Position numbers and translations under genes: made by a program. A stretch of DNA of 64,000 bases from Kalaharituber pfeilii. Lineage: Eukaryota; Ascomycota; Pezizomycetes; Pezizales; Pezizaceae. The DNA is taken from the NCBI GenBank assembly GCA_015179045.1, contig WHUZ01000057.1:1-64000 (forward strand), written 5' to 3'. The stretch's first letter is position 1. The number at the start of each line of letters is the position of its first letter. Below are positions 32,280 to 44,445 of the stretch, piece after piece. Under the pieces are notes generated by a model that saw only the letters and a program-made list of their open reading frames with translations, ran no database searches and was not told the origin of the DNA.

Positions 32280-35200
32280 TCTGCACTGCCACCGCCACCG
32301 CCACCGAACTGTAACCTCCGTTCCACACCTCTACAACCCCGTCGGGACACGTATCGGATTACGTGAACGAGGACATGTCTCGACATTCAGCTCACCTATC
32401 GCCACGCCGACAACTGCTCCAGAACCCCCTCGGCCCGACGGTCGCGGGGACACCGACAAACCAACGGGGATGACAGCACAGCCAAAAGCCCCTGCGAAAA
32501 GACGACTTTCCCAAAGCAATTTCACACCGACAAACCTCCCACACGCAACCCCAACTCACCAGCACCCTCCTCAACAGTGAACGCCATAGACCCCGAAAAC
32601 CGCGACCCACGCCCACACCTGCAAAATCACCCACGACGTGGACAAACCAGATCGCACCGATCCGGGAGAGGACGCAGCCTAGTCGGACCAACAACCTCCC
32701 AAAGCCGCGACAAACGATACACTAAACAGTCACCGAGACAGCTACACGACCACCACCACTCCCATCAACACGCGCCATCCAACGACACGTGACATTGATG
32801 CCCGATCAATTCACGAGATGCCAGCTGAGAGAGGCAGAATCAAAGGCAAGGCGGCGGACAGAAGGCAGACACGGAGCGCCACCCGAGCAAGACATAGGAA
32901 GAGGGCCACGGACTAGAGTTCCACGCAGTAAAGGGCTGGAAAGCACACGAGAACATGACGTTCACATAAAAAGACGGACAATGGACCCTGCACAGGTTCG
33001 GCGACATAATCGAATACACCAAAAGACACGGCAAGGAAGGGGAGAGCAAGAAATTGCAAAAGGCAGCGGGTATTGCTGTCGCTGAAGGAGCATTAACCGA
33101 TAAGGACTTCACGGTACCAAAGAGGGAAATCACAATCGAAAACATCGAAGCCAAGCGAGTCACCACACAGGAGATAATCGAGAAGAGTGTGGCTCTGGAC
33201 TCGCGCCCACCAGAGGAACAAATGGAAGACATAATTACAGTCAGAAACATAGCCAAAACAGAGATTCCTGATACCTATCGAAGCGAGGATACAGAAGACA
33301 CAGCTACGACCGGAACGACGATCCCTGACATCTATCAAAGCGAAGAAACAGAAGACAATGAAGACGCCAGGAGCGAGTCCTCGACAGCTACGGTCATCCA
33401 TATAGGGCCACAAGTAGAGGTCACCGACATCCAGGCCACCAACACACATCACATCCATGGGGACCCAGTCTTCAGAGACAGCGAGGGCTATACACCCCCC
33501 CGACCCCCCTCACCAGACAGACCCACCACACCGGACGAAGAAGGGAGCGAGCATGAAGAGGAATTCATGCTAGAGACCGTACTAGCAGCCGTAAGACAAG
33601 CCAAGGCGTGGGAGGACAAAATGACACAAGGAAGAATGAAAAAGGAGACCGCGTAATACATTGGCGCGTCAGCAGCGGAGGCACTCAGAGGATTGGTAAA
33701 ACGCTTCGGTGGACAGGTGGAAGAGAGAGGTGGACCAGAAGACCAAGGAATAGACAAAAAAATGACCGATGACTACTGGAGATGGAGATACCAGACCGAA
33801 AGAACGGACGACACAGAAGACATGAAAGCCGACATCAAGGCGAATCTACAAGTCAAGCTCCAAGATGCGGTAAGAATCATCATAAACGGCACAGCAGCAA
33901 TGATGGACACTAGAGTGGCAACGGTAGAGGCAAGAATGACACAAATACACACTGAAATAGCCCACCTAGCAGGAACGATGTATGTCAGGACGGACAAGCT
34001 GACACGCCAGCTGGAATACGTCCAACAGGCGATCGCAGACTGGACGACACAAACAGCAGCCTCAACCCCGGAACCCTGTAACCCCACCAAGATGGATGCG
34101 GAACTCACAGACAAGACACTGGAAGGCAGCAAACACACCTATGCAGCGAAATAGGAGAGAAAGGCCAAAGCAATCACCAATGGTCCCGGTGGTGCCAATC
34201 ATCGACCTGACACACATGACCCCACCCCCAGCTATCGAATACACACCAGAACCAACCACGGAAGGCACCACCACCGAAGATGCACTAGCACCGAACAAAA
34301 TAGATGACGTCGAATACACCAACACCGGTATCAATGACAGCAAACACCGACCAAGGGACGTAGAGGTGAACATGCTGGAGCCAGAGGAAACTTCTGAGTC
34401 GACAATCCCAACACAGACCAAATGCGGACAAGCGATGCAGGAATCGACAGGCAATAGACTAGAGAGGGGGAGAGGCCAAAGAGTACAAACACGCAGCAGG
34501 GGCATGTACAGAGGAAGAGGTGGCAAACAAATACAAGGACGCCCAAAGGAGACTAGACAAGGCCCAAATGCAAGCCCAATTCCAACACCCACACTGGAAC
34601 ACACAAGAGCCACATCCCTGGAACCCACGCCCACGGCACCACCTCAAGACGACAAACCAAAGTGATACACGACGGTTACCAGGAACGCTCCGGCATCCGC
34701 CCCCGCACAGAAGCCGAACCCAATTCCGAAGCAGATGCCAACGAAAGCCGACGAGGATAATACCGAAGAACAAGGACTGATGGCAAGCAAGAGTATATAA
34801 CGCACACAGCTGGAGGGAGAGCTAGGACAGCCCAGGCCACCCCGAAGCCAAGGCCGAAATGGAACAGCTGAAAAACAGGATCAACAAAACATTGGGGAAA
34901 AACACACCCTCCTGCGTGTGCTTCATTTTGAGGGACCTGATCTTCCTAAAAGAAAGAGTACTGCTCACGTAAGACATCCCCTCGAAGGCAGGCCCAGGGA
35001 AATCGAGCCCCTCACAGCTGCTGTTAAAAGGGGAAGCGAAGAGCTCAGGGTCGACTGGGACTCGGACAACAGGTTGATAGAACTCATCACCTTCGACATC
35101 AGCGACAAGAAGAATTGGGGAGAGTCGAAAAGGACCTGAGGGTGGACAATGGCGATGGGATCGCCAAGAGAACCATGCGCAGACTTACAGACAAGCAGAT

Positions 35201-35600
35201 ACCAGTAAAAAAGGAGAACAGAGCCATCTTTGTTTTTGTCTCTGACAACATGATAAAAATATTTTGAGACGGCCTGGCATTCAAAGGAGAAAGACTCAAG
35301 ATGTTCCTGAAAGGCGACTTGGGAAGAGAAAACTCCAAAAAGGCTCGCAGATACAGATACACTTCATCGGAAGGATACTGTCAACACTTTGAAGTAGGGC
35401 AGGTAATTGAGTGGATACCCCGACAAAGAAACCTACCGAAGTGGGTCAGGAGCTCACCGAGATGAAAGGAGGCTACTGAACCATAATACCTGAATGGCGG
35501 TTTCAACAAGACGTGCCTATGCTGCACACGAACCGGAGAACACCACCTGGATTACAGGACGGCGAATAGCAAGCCACAATGGATCGGGCCACCACGAAGA
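32280..35600 (+). pseudogene. LINE-A ORF1 relic
   Basis: Open blocks at 33054-33656, 33693-34154 and 34096-34665 are Glu/Thr/Pro-rich with coiled-coil-like parts (KLTRQLEYVQQAIADW). Near 35500-35560 a knuckle-like stretch (NKTCLCCTRTGEHHLDY) resembles a decayed CCHC motif just before ORF2, as expected of Tad ORF1. Multiple frameshifts. Confidence 0.6.
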
Positions 35601-35649
35601 GTATCACACCACACACAACCCCAGAGGGCACCAGAGCGCCCAGATCGGT

Positions 35650-36516
35650 CATGATTAGAATTGCATATCAGAATGTAGGGAGGTTAGTGTTGGGGACGGA
35701 CATCGCATTGTAGGAAGCGGTAGACAATAGAGTGACATAATTTCTATCGGAGAAAACTGGAGAGCACCAAGAGGGGAAACAACATTTCATCCAGCATATG
35801 CAATGTCATATATACCACCGGAGGATCGAAAAGTGGCAGCATACATAAGGAAGAACAAAATGGAAGGAGTAAGGGTCAACGGGAAGGATGGGCACGTAAA
35901 TGTGCATATGAAGGGCAGGGTCATCTTCATCACCAGAGTGTACTGGAACAAGAAAGCAGACATCGAAAAGGAACTAGAAGACATAGGACCTACAGACCTC
36001 ATAATTGGAGACTGCAACAGCCACCACACAGATTGGTCAGAGAAGCAAGACCGGAGTCTGAAAGAGACACTGGAAGCTCAGGGCTTGCAACAACAGATGA
36101 ACAGGAACACTATCACGTGGACTCGCAAAGTAAATAGTCAGCGGAGATCGGCGCTTCTAGACCTAAAATTCGCTAAGCCTGGGGAATGGCTGAGCATGAA
36201 GACATCATGGATAACGGGGTCAGATCATATCATGTTCAGGGGACAGTTAAGAGCGGACACGGGCAGACACAGAGTTATCAAAGTCACAGATTGGAGAAAG
36301 TGGGAGGATTTCATAGAGACATGGGGGGACATCCCACTGACAAAAGGAGTCGATGCCTACCAAATGCTACGGGAACTGAACGAGCAGTTCACCAAGACAG
36401 CGCACATCACGGAGAGATCAAAATGGTGGTTTGACAGAGATATCAAAGAGGCACGACGGATAGTCAGAAAGAGCCTCAGGGCCGACAGCGGAGCAACAAG
36501 AGAGACGAGACACTGA
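35650..36516 (+). pseudogene. LINE-A apurinic-type endonuclease domain
   Basis: Starts MIRIAYQNVGR, typical of the endonuclease N-terminus, with a stop soon after. The frame 35803-36516 holds DLIIGDCNSHHTDW and the SDH motif (TGSDHIMF), metal-binding and catalytic elements of the AP-endonuclease fold that nicks the target DNA. The end (KWWFDRDIKEARR) is the usual linker to reverse transcriptase. A deletion follows near 36520-36600. Confidence 0.8.
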
Positions 36517-36596
36517 GCAAGACATATTATGAGACATAATCAGAGACCAGAAGAAGGAATGTTGGAATGACCCAGGGCAGTGGAAGGAGATAAAAA

Positions 36597-37500
36597 GTGG
36601 TTATGATACCCAAGCCAGGCAAGGATGTGAGAACCACAAAGGCATGGAGACCAATCAACCTAATCAACTGCATCGGAAAGATTGGAGAGAAGATAATGGC
36701 CAACCGACTACAAGAAGATGACAGACTCTTCCACAAACTCCAATTGGGGGCACGGAAAGGGAGAAGTGCGGTGCAGGCAATGGCGACGGTGGTAACCAAG
36801 GTGCAGAGATGCCTGGATAGAGGGGGGAGAGCAGCATGGGTGACGACGGACATGAAGGGGGGCTTCAATATTGTGAGGGGTGAGATAGTCATAGGGAGGA
36901 TAGAGGAGAAGGGGAGCAGGGGGATGAGGAAGAAGCGGAGGTGGCTGAAAGATTTCCTAGGGAAGAGAGAGAGTTCAGTGTAGAGTGGGACGGAAAGGTG
37001 AGAGGGAGAGCAAAGGCGAAAGAGGGGGTATTGCAGGGCTCGCCGCTTTCACCAGTCCTCTTCCTGATCTTTATGGACCAACGCTAGAAAAGATGGAGAA
37101 GAAGATGGGGGAGGTGGCAGGAGAAGTAGAGGTGGAAGTGCCATCCTATATGGACGATATTGCAGTCACTATACTAGACTGGCATAGCTACTGGGATATG
37201 GGACGGCTGAGAGAGAGAATAAAGGGGGTGATGAGGGAGGTGACAGAAGAAGATAGGATACCACTACAGGAGTCGAAGTGGGAAATGATTACTTTTGGCG
37301 GAGGCAAGAAATGGAGAAAAGAGGGGGAGCACTTGAAGTAGTTGGAGGTTATCTTCGACATGAATCTGATATTCAGCATATACTGGAGAAACAGAGTGAG
37401 GAGAGCGAGGAGGCCAGTGAGAGCTCCTGCAGGGTTAGGGAACAGGGATTGGAGGATGATTTCAGAGATCTGAGAGCTAGAGGCAGGTATACACAGAGAT
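36597..37500 (+). pseudogene. LINE-A reverse transcriptase relic
   Basis: Motifs in order: MIPKPGKD...KAWRPINLIN, ARKGRSAVQA, TDMKGGFN, GVLQGSPLSPVLF (in another frame near 37030), SYMDDIAV (the YxDD catalytic box) and the thumb-like VIFDMNLIFS. Three frames are needed to read it, so at least two frameshifts. The domain copies LINE RNA at the nicked target. Confidence 0.85.
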
Positions 37501-37559
37501 AGTGAGAGCGGTGGCAATGTAGGGCAGCGACATTGGATGAAGGAGTCAGAAGGAGTGGA

Positions 37560-38143
37560 AGAAAGAGATAGAGACTATAGCGAAATTGCAGAGGATTGCG
37601 AGAGGAGACCTGACACCAGAGGGGCCTGCCGAGTTCGTGAGGAGGCGGTGGGAGGAGAGGAGAGCCAGGGGGGAACATGATGTTGCGGTGTTGTGGGTGA
37701 AGTCGCATAGAGGAGTCAGGGGCAACACCAGGGCAGACATGGCGGCGAAGGTAGCAACGGCGTTGCAATATCAGGATGAGGTGGTAACGGAGGCGGGGAT
37801 TAGACAACAGGTCAAAGAGTGGAGCGCCGAGGAGAGAGAGAGATTGAAATTGTCGTACAGACCATTGGAGTATCTAGGGAGCAGGAGGAGGGTATCCACT
37901 CTCGCGGGGATCTTGGGAAACAAGGGACTGCGACAGTGGAGACACCAGATAGGAAAAGAGACCTCTCCCGAGTGCAGGTGGTGTGGAAGGGAATACGAAA
38001 ACTATGAGCACATTATGAGGGGGTGCGAAGCGTGGAGGAAGAGACTACCGAGAGGAGAAGAGGGGCTAAGAGTACTGTCAAGAGATGAGGGGGGGGGGGG
38101 AGAGATGACGCTGGCGGAGGTGATGGACTGGGCGGCAGAGTAG
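37560..38143 (+). pseudogene. LINE-A RNase H (partial) and C-terminal zinc finger
   Basis: The frame begins LQRIARGDL, in the second half of RNase H. The first two catalytic residues are deleted compared with the copies at 13.6 and 20.3 kb. It retains WVKSHRGVRGNTRADMAAK, the conserved tail LAGILGNKGLRQW, the zinc finger CRWCG...HIMRGC and the end LAEVMDWAAE. Confidence 0.85.
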
Positions 38144-38475
38144 ATGGAGGGGTCATTACACATGCGAGAGCACTTTTTCCTTTTAATTTTTATTTTTTCT
38201 TGTACTTAAACCCTCGCCATAGCCTATAAGGCGGTATGCGAGTAATGACATAAAAAAAAAAAAAAAAAAAAGAGATAGAGAGTGTACAATTGCAATGCGT
38301 AAAGAAGGCAGGAGGGGAGGACGAGGGACGGGGGTGGAAGAGACGAATGCAATATGTGGAATAGAAGACGTGAAGACTATCTTAGACAGTACGCAGGCAA
38401 GAGCAATCATTAGAGAGGTAGAGTTACCCTCAGAGCTAGTGGAGGTATACACAGGGGATGTTAGGCGAACTTCTT

Positions 38476-39640
38476 TTTTCCATTTTTTTTTTTTTTTTGT
38501 CACGTTACCCCGCTTGCAGCTGTTCGCCATGACAGGGCCCCTGGGTCTAAACTCTCAATGCTCGGAGGCAAGCATACCTATCTAATCCTCCACCGCCTGC
38601 TTTACATACGAAAATCATCTCCCCTTCCCGCGACACCTCCCCATGGCAATAAAAATAGCTACATCATTCCTCTGCCGCCACCTTCAAATAAACGAAAATT
38701 CATCCCATTGCCGCTTCTACCCCCCGCAGTCCTCCGCTTTACCCCTCACGCCTTCAGAGAGTGGAAAAGTTGTTCTAGGGTGTCGATCTCCTCCCCGTTC
38801 TCCTGCTATTCTACCCGCCTTCTCCTTTTGAAATCCATCCATGTTTCCCACCCTTCTAGGTAAGCTACCTGTTCGCATTTGAAAGCCAGGTGGTCTGCCA
38901 TTTGCTTCTCTCTGCACCTACATACACTTCCCATCGCCACCTTCCCAATTCTCATATCCTACTTCTTGCCCATTCCCTTTCCCGTTCTCAGTCTGGTGAA
39001 TGTGGTGGTTGCTCCCCTACCCCACCTCATCACCGCGCCCCCTCCATACCCTGGTTCACATCTCTCCATCGTACACAGTCTCCTCTACTTCTGCCGCAGC
39101 CCCCCTTCTATCACTACTCATCATCCTATTCTGTCCGCTGCCCTCTTGGCGTCTGCATCTGCCACCTCATTGCCTGCAATGCCTATGTGGGCTTTCACCT
39201 ACATCAGCTTCACCTCCCCTCCTCTTCTTTTTCTTTCTGTAATTTGATCTACTACTCTTTTCAAATCTCTAGTTCTAGCTTTTCTCCAGCATCCTACCTT
39301 CTTTACTGCCATGATGGCAGCTTGTCGGATGGTGAAGATTACAAGGTCCGCTGGTGCTAGAATCATATTCTCTATACCCTTTCTCATTTCCTTGATCTCC
39401 TCATCCTACACTGTCACCTCCGTCCCTATTTCTTCTTCTCCTCTCTTATCCCATTTCCAAAACTCTTCTCCTACTCTTTCCTTCTTATTCATCCTACTAT
39501 TCATGTATATTACTTCTATCTCCTACATTACCTAATAGATAAACATCTTCTACTCTTCTCTTCTGCCCCCTTTACGTCCTTCTCTTTGTGCCTCCATTAC
39601 TTTTACCGCTATATACTTGTCTTTCTATAACATCTTATTT
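38476..39640 (-). mobile_element. LINE-B relic with RNase H remnant
   Basis: T-run and B terminus at 38476-38540, then 3' UTR and zinc-finger remains. At 39387-39199 is an RNase H remnant (VIFTIRQAAIMAVKK ... RKRRGGEVKLM). It grades into a pyrimidine- and AT-rich stretch to about 39870 in which no protein can be read. Confidence 0.65.
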
Positions 39641-40099
39641 ACCTCTTTGAGTAGTATACAGTTGACTATACTTTATATTCCTTTGGTAATTAACTCAAAA
39701 CTATTCTTCTTCTATATTACTTAACTAATATTTTAATCTTTCAATTTCTGTCTCTTTTCTCCTTCTTACTCTCTCTTTAGAAGTCTATTATTTATAATAC
39801 TACCTTCTCCTAGTCTTATATAATAATATTTTTATTATTAACTCATAATAGAACTTTATATTTTACTTCTAATGTCTATATGCCGGGCCATTCGTAACAA
39901 ACGTTCCAGTGGCCACTGGCCCGGACCACTGGCCACTAGCCCGGACTACTCAATGGAACGCTGATTCGTGACTGGCCCGGGCCACTCAGAATTTGAATTT
40001 TCTCATTCTACCTACAATTCACCCTCTCAAACTCTCACACACACACTCGCGCGTCCACACATCCCACATCCACTGTTTGAAAAAGACAGCGTCACTGAA

Positions 40100-40612
40100 G
40101 ACCCCTCCCTGCCACAGGAAAAAACAGCTCTACCAAGGACCCCTCCAGCGACAGGAAAAAACAGCTTCATCAAGGACCGTCTCCGGCGAAAAAGACAAAA
40201 ACAGCAGCAGCAAGGACCCCTCCAGTGACAGGAAAAAACAGCTTTATCAAGGACCCCTCCGGCGACAGGAAAAAACAGCTTCATCAAGGACCCCCAGCGA
40301 CAGGAAAAAAACAGCTTCATCAAGGACCCCCAGCGTCAGGAAAAAACAGCTTTGTCAAGGACCCCTCCGGCGACAGGAAAAAACAGCTTCATCAAAGACC
40401 CCCAGCGACAGGAAAAAAACAGCTTCATAGACCCCTCCGGCGAAAAAAAAAAACAGCTTCATAAAGGACCCCTCCGGCGACAGGGCAAAAAAAAATACAG
40501 CATCATGAATGACCCTCTCCGGCAACAGGAAAAACAGCTTCATAGACCCCTCCGGCGAAAAAAAAAAAACAGCTTCATAAAGGACCCCTCCGGCGACAGG
40601 AAAAAACAGCTA
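40100..40612. repeat. Minisatellite, unit about 37 bp, about 13 copies
   Basis: Units read GACAGGAAAAAACAGCTTCA followed by TCAAGGACCCCTCCGGC, with small length changes in the A-run and occasional truncated units. It lies between the transposase stop codon and the left end of the Ginger-like element. Confidence 0.85.
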
Positions 40613-40614
40613 CA

Positions 40615-42802
40615 TTAAAGGCCCCCTTCTGAACCTCTTGCTAAAGCATTATTAACACATCTAGTATGGTCTGATCCTTTGTGACAACGAAGTGAGCATA
40701 TCCTATTATCCTTTACACATCCACAGCGCATTGAATCGCACTTTCCAGTACACCTACATGAACCTAAGGGGACTGATACAATTGCCATGGTATTGGCTTG
40801 ACCTTGCTGACGGGCTGCAACTCTTAAAGAAAGAGTGGGAAGAGAGGGGTCAGGTAAGAATCGCTCAAGTTCTTGAACTTCAGCAGGAACTGCTTCTAAT
40901 ACACGTGTTGAATAGTGTCTAACTTGTCAGCTTAGCATAGCTAAAGTTTAGGTCAGAATCAAGTATACCTGTCAAGAGTTGCATATCGAGTCTGAAGTTT
41001 ATATCGATTCTTATGAGGTTTAGCTACAACAAGACAAAAGAGGCGGCGATTCTCCACAGGACCTCGGTCTTCCTTGGGTACACGCAAGGCAACAATATCT
41101 CCAATACTGAACTCTGTTGCTCGTACTCGAGTATTATATCGCTTTGACATACGTTCTCTATTATGAGCAGTAGATTGTTGGACATTGGAAATAATCCGAT
41201 TATGCTGTTCCTGAAGTTGCTCATCCTGAAGTTGCTCATCCTCAAGTTGCTCATCCTCAAGTTGCTCATCTTCAAGTTGCTCATCCTGGAGTTGCTCATC
41301 AAATTGTTTCTGTTGGCTACTGGATTGCTGTTCTTGAAGATGCTCATCAAGAATGCGTTGTTCTTGACTATGAATTAATAAATTATAGGCTTCTTCTAAA
41401 TGTGTACATGGAGATGGTAGTTCAAGCTCGCTTCCAGAGCCATCTGTATTGGTCAACTCATACTGAATTGTAGTTTCAGATGAGTTTGAAGAGGATGATG
41501 ATGAGGAGGAGGAGGAGGACGAGGAGGAGGAGGAGGAGGAGGACGAGGACGAGGACGAGGACGAGGAAGAGGAAGAGGAAGAGGAAGAGGAAGAGGAAGA
41601 GGAAGAGGAAGAGGAGGATGATGATGATGAGGAGGAGGATGAGGATAATGCGGATGAGCATGCCGATGCCGATGCCGATGCCGATGCCGATGCCGATGCC
41701 AATGCTGATACTGATGTAGATGAGGATGAGGATGAAGAAGGTCGAGATACTGAACTATTAACAGTACGCCGCATACGTTGATTGAAGACTACTTCATAAG
41801 GTGTCCGACGAAGTACTTCATGGAATTGACTATTAATTGCAGCTGATACTTCAATCAATAAGTTAGACCATGCTGTTGTACCTTTGGCTTGCATAAGAGC
41901 TTGGAGCTTTCGTTGAACAACTGCATTAGCTTGTTCAATTAAGCCTTGTGATTGAGGTGCTCGTGGAGTGCTATTAATTAGTGTAATATTATACTCTTGT
42001 AGGAGAGTCTTAACAGCACCTCGGAATTCTCGACCATTGTCACATTGAATGATTTTTGGTGGACCCATATATTGAATCCACTGTTGTAGTTCGATAGCAA
42101 TGGGTTCTGCATGTTTTGATGCTAATGGTCGTAGAATTGAATATTTGCTAAAATGGTCTTTGATATGTAAGATCCATTTGAAGTGCTTATCCGGAAGATT
42201 GCTCATATCGATTAAATCAATTTGCACACACTCGAATACCTTATTCACAATCAAAGGCTGCAAAGGTGCACGAGTTGTAGTAGGTCGATTGAGAATACAC
42301 ACTCGACATCGCCGAATAAGCCATAATACCTAGATTTTTAGTAGTTATTACTTATAAGATATTCAAAAAAATACGTACCTCATCTTTATTAATACCATAG
42401 TAATAATTATTAATATGCCAATACGTTTTATTTTTACCAGCATGAGCTAAAAGATTGCAATGAACCTCTTGAATAATGTCAAATGCTCGATCTTCTGTAA
42501 TAACCTCACGATGGTATTCGTTTTGGGGAGGATTCGCTTTGCGCATGAGAACACCATCCTCATTAATAAAAAATTTCTATTTTGTTAATATCTTATTATA
42601 ATATCTTATTATAGATTATACTTACCTTGGCAAGAGTTTTTACATTATTCTCAGCTGCTGAAGATACGGGCCGTTCTGGATCACGACAGAAAATTCGGAT
42701 TTCACGTAACTTCTGAGGTTCCATTCTATATCTATTGGTATGGTCCCGAGATTGAATATATAGCTCGAATTGATGGCGAATCCCGGGTGTAAAAGGCTCC
42801 AT
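40615..42802 (-). CDS. Ginger-like transposase (integrase type), 4 exons, 679 aa
   Basis: Exons 42802-42626, 42576-42379, 42329-40969 and 40918-40615. The introns are 49, 49 and 50 bp (GTAAGT..AATAG, GTACGT..TCTAG, GTATAC..GTTAG) and all joins keep the frame. Domains: an N-terminal charged region; a zinc-binding HHCC module spanning exons 2-3 (VHCNLLAHAG ... CRVC, Cys about 133 and 136); integrase core with Asp about 163 (VQIDLID), Asp about 222 (IQCDNGREF) and Glu about 257 (SQGLIEQAN), giving a D-D-35-E spacing; a long Ser and Ser-Ala tract (about 320-420); a Glu/Gln/Leu/Asp-rich repeated helix (DEQLEDEQLE); a chromo/SH3-like stretch (FSIGDIVALRVPKEDRG); and a C-terminal Cys-rich domain (CRCTGKC ... 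CGCVKDNRICSLRC) like the CxC fingers of Ginger/KRBA2 proteins. No stop or frameshift: the only TE gene here that looks complete. Confidence 0.85.
41480..41745. repeat. Trinucleotide/hexanucleotide tract inside the transposase gene
   Basis: GAGGAG/GATGAG/GACGAG runs followed by GCCGAT repeats. On the coding (minus) strand they give poly-Ser and Ser-Ala. The frame stays open through the tract. Confidence 0.9.
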
Positions 42803-43392
42803 AGGTAAAGATTGTTAAGGAATGAGGCTGAAAAGTAATTACCAGTTTAGGTAAATAAGGTAGGCTTAGCGTTGTATACTAGAGAAGTGTATAGAACAGA
42901 ATGCGATATATGTAGAGAATATATTCAAAATACCGACAGCATGGAAAAATATCAAGTTTAAATACTTGAGTAAATAAACAAAAAAATAAACAAATGATTT
43001 AGACAATTACAATTTCGAACCTTCTAGCATTTTAACAGCCACCAACATACCAACATTCTGTTGTAGTTCTGTGCGCAGAACAAAAAGGTCAATGCGTTGT
43101 ACTAGTGTGTGATCATGAACCAGCGTTCCGTTCAGTAGTCCGGGCCAGTGGCCACTGGAACGTTGTTACGAATGGCCCGGCACATCTATACTTTTAAGGT
43201 TCCTGCTAGCTTCTCTAATATTTGTACTAGCTATATAAAAAATATAATTAGTAATAATAGAGATTCTAAAAGTATTCTTATATTTATTTCTCTTTCTTTT
43301 TATATTTACTTATCCTATTCTATAGTAAATTTTTTTCCTTTAAAAAAATCCTCTTAATTAGTTTTTTTATCTTACTACTACTACTTTTAAGT

Positions 43393-43460
43393 ACTGTAAC
43401 TAAACATCGCCATAGCCCATAGGGCGGCATGCGATTAATGAAATAAAAAAATAAAAAAAA
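43393..43460 (+). mobile_element. LINE-A tail-only insertion (68 bp)
   Basis: A hairpin (with 13-14 extra bases upstream) and an A-rich tail, flanked by the exact 13-bp duplication ACTACTTTTAAGT (43380-43392, 43461-43473), in AT-rich DNA. Confidence 0.92.
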
Positions 43461-43473
43461 ACTACTTTTAAGT

Positions 43474-44157
43474 TCTTTTTAATTCTCTTTAATATCTTAT
43501 TTATTCTTATATTATTGAAGTCCTTCTATATATTATTTAAGCTCTATACTACTTGTTGTCAACGCATGAGTTCGTGCTACTGCGTCCACAACGTGGAGGG
43601 CGCAGTCTACTGAATAACTCCTCAGGGACGCAGGTGTCCCAATCGGCCTCTTGGTAACGCAGGTCACCTGGTGAGTCTCGTTGGTAACGCAGGTAAACCT
43701 GGTGGGTCTCGTTAACCACGCTGTTGACATGATTGGGCTCAACGGGGACGCGCTGCGACTATGGTACCCACGTTGTCAACTCTGTTTACAGATTCCCATG
43801 TGTTCTCAATTCAGTATATAATGAATTGTTTATTTAATTCCTGGCTATCGCGATATATACAGGTGCCCTTTCACCACCACTCCAAGCCATACCGCTCAAC
43901 AGCATTTCCGTACCCTTTCACCATTGCCCAGTGGCAGCGCCTCTGGAGGAACGCATTGTAGCCTGGAGCAGGCATTATGTTCACCTACAGCGAGAAAAAG
44001 AAAACCTACACCCGAGCTTCCTGGGTGCCCCTGTGCATATATATGGAGTAAAATAAAACATCTAGACGAAATGGACAGCGGTATCACACAGAACCATAAA
44101 TCCTTCCTGTGATCCTTAATTTTTTGGAGGGAGGGAGGGAGGAGGAATGGAAGTCTT
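43474..44157. other. No recognisable gene; one short duplication
   Basis: A 30-bp unit (TTGGTAACGCAGGT..CCTGGTG.GTCTCG) is present twice at about 43650-43710. Otherwise no conserved frame. Confidence 0.4.
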
Positions 44158-44233
44158 TTTTTTAGAAAAAATTATCACTCACATGCCGCCCAACGGCCTA
44201 TGGTGAGGTAGGTACATAGGAAAGTAAGTAAAT
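44158..44233 (-). mobile_element. LINE-A 3' fragment
   Basis: T-run, then the A hairpin with a changed outer stem (TCACC ... GTGAG on the sense strand) that still pairs. Cut by the Harbinger element at 44234. Confidence 0.75.
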
Positions 44234-44445
44234 AGGCGGATTTTGCAAAGTCCGGTTAACTCATATTTGGTTATTTTCCGGTTATTATTAATCAATGTTA
44301 CTGTAGCAACGTGTTGTTTGTGGCTGAGTTAACCAGATTTCTGGCAATTTTCCGGTTATATAACCGAATAAATTCTGTTAAACACAAAGTGCAGGTAAGG
44401 ACTTTACATCAACACCAAAGTATCTTGATATTTTTTACTCGCTCA

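Larger units (their letters stand above)
32280..38268 (+). mobile_element. LINE-A (Tad-like) near full-length relic, about 6 kb
   Basis: In order on the plus strand: ORF1-like frames (32.3-35.6 kb), AP-type endonuclease, reverse transcriptase, partial RNase H and zinc finger, 3' UTR, A hairpin and poly(A) at 38216-38268. This is the standard Tad-clade layout. All parts carry stops, frameshifts or deletions, so it is dead. It provides the reference that ties the A hairpin to an autonomous LINE. Confidence 0.88.
39879..43184 (-). mobile_element. Ginger-like DNA transposon, apparently intact (3.3 kb)
   Basis: Inverted ends TRTGCCGGGCCATTCG... match for more than 40 bp with one indel, and the 4-bp duplication TCTA is at 39875-39878 and 43185-43188. 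A single minus-strand gene with a retroviral-type integrase lies inside. Integrase plus inverted ends plus a 4-bp duplication defines Ginger elements. A 37-bp minisatellite fills the region beyond the stop codon. Confidence 0.85.

Noticed and set aside
40027..40618. Regular repeat/spacer look of the 37-bp array, CRISPR-like at first sight
   Set aside because: Units are contiguous with length drift in the A-run and no unique spacers. Eukaryotic minisatellite inside a transposon.
41480..41719. Arg/Met-rich plus-strand frame over the GAGGAG tract
   Set aside because: Antisense reading of the Ser tract of the Ginger-like gene; low-complexity artefact.
43555..43790. Possible inverted repeat GTTGTCAACG / CGTTGTCAAC
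   Set aside because: The motif is nearly self-complementary and the flanks do not continue the match; no element can be defined.
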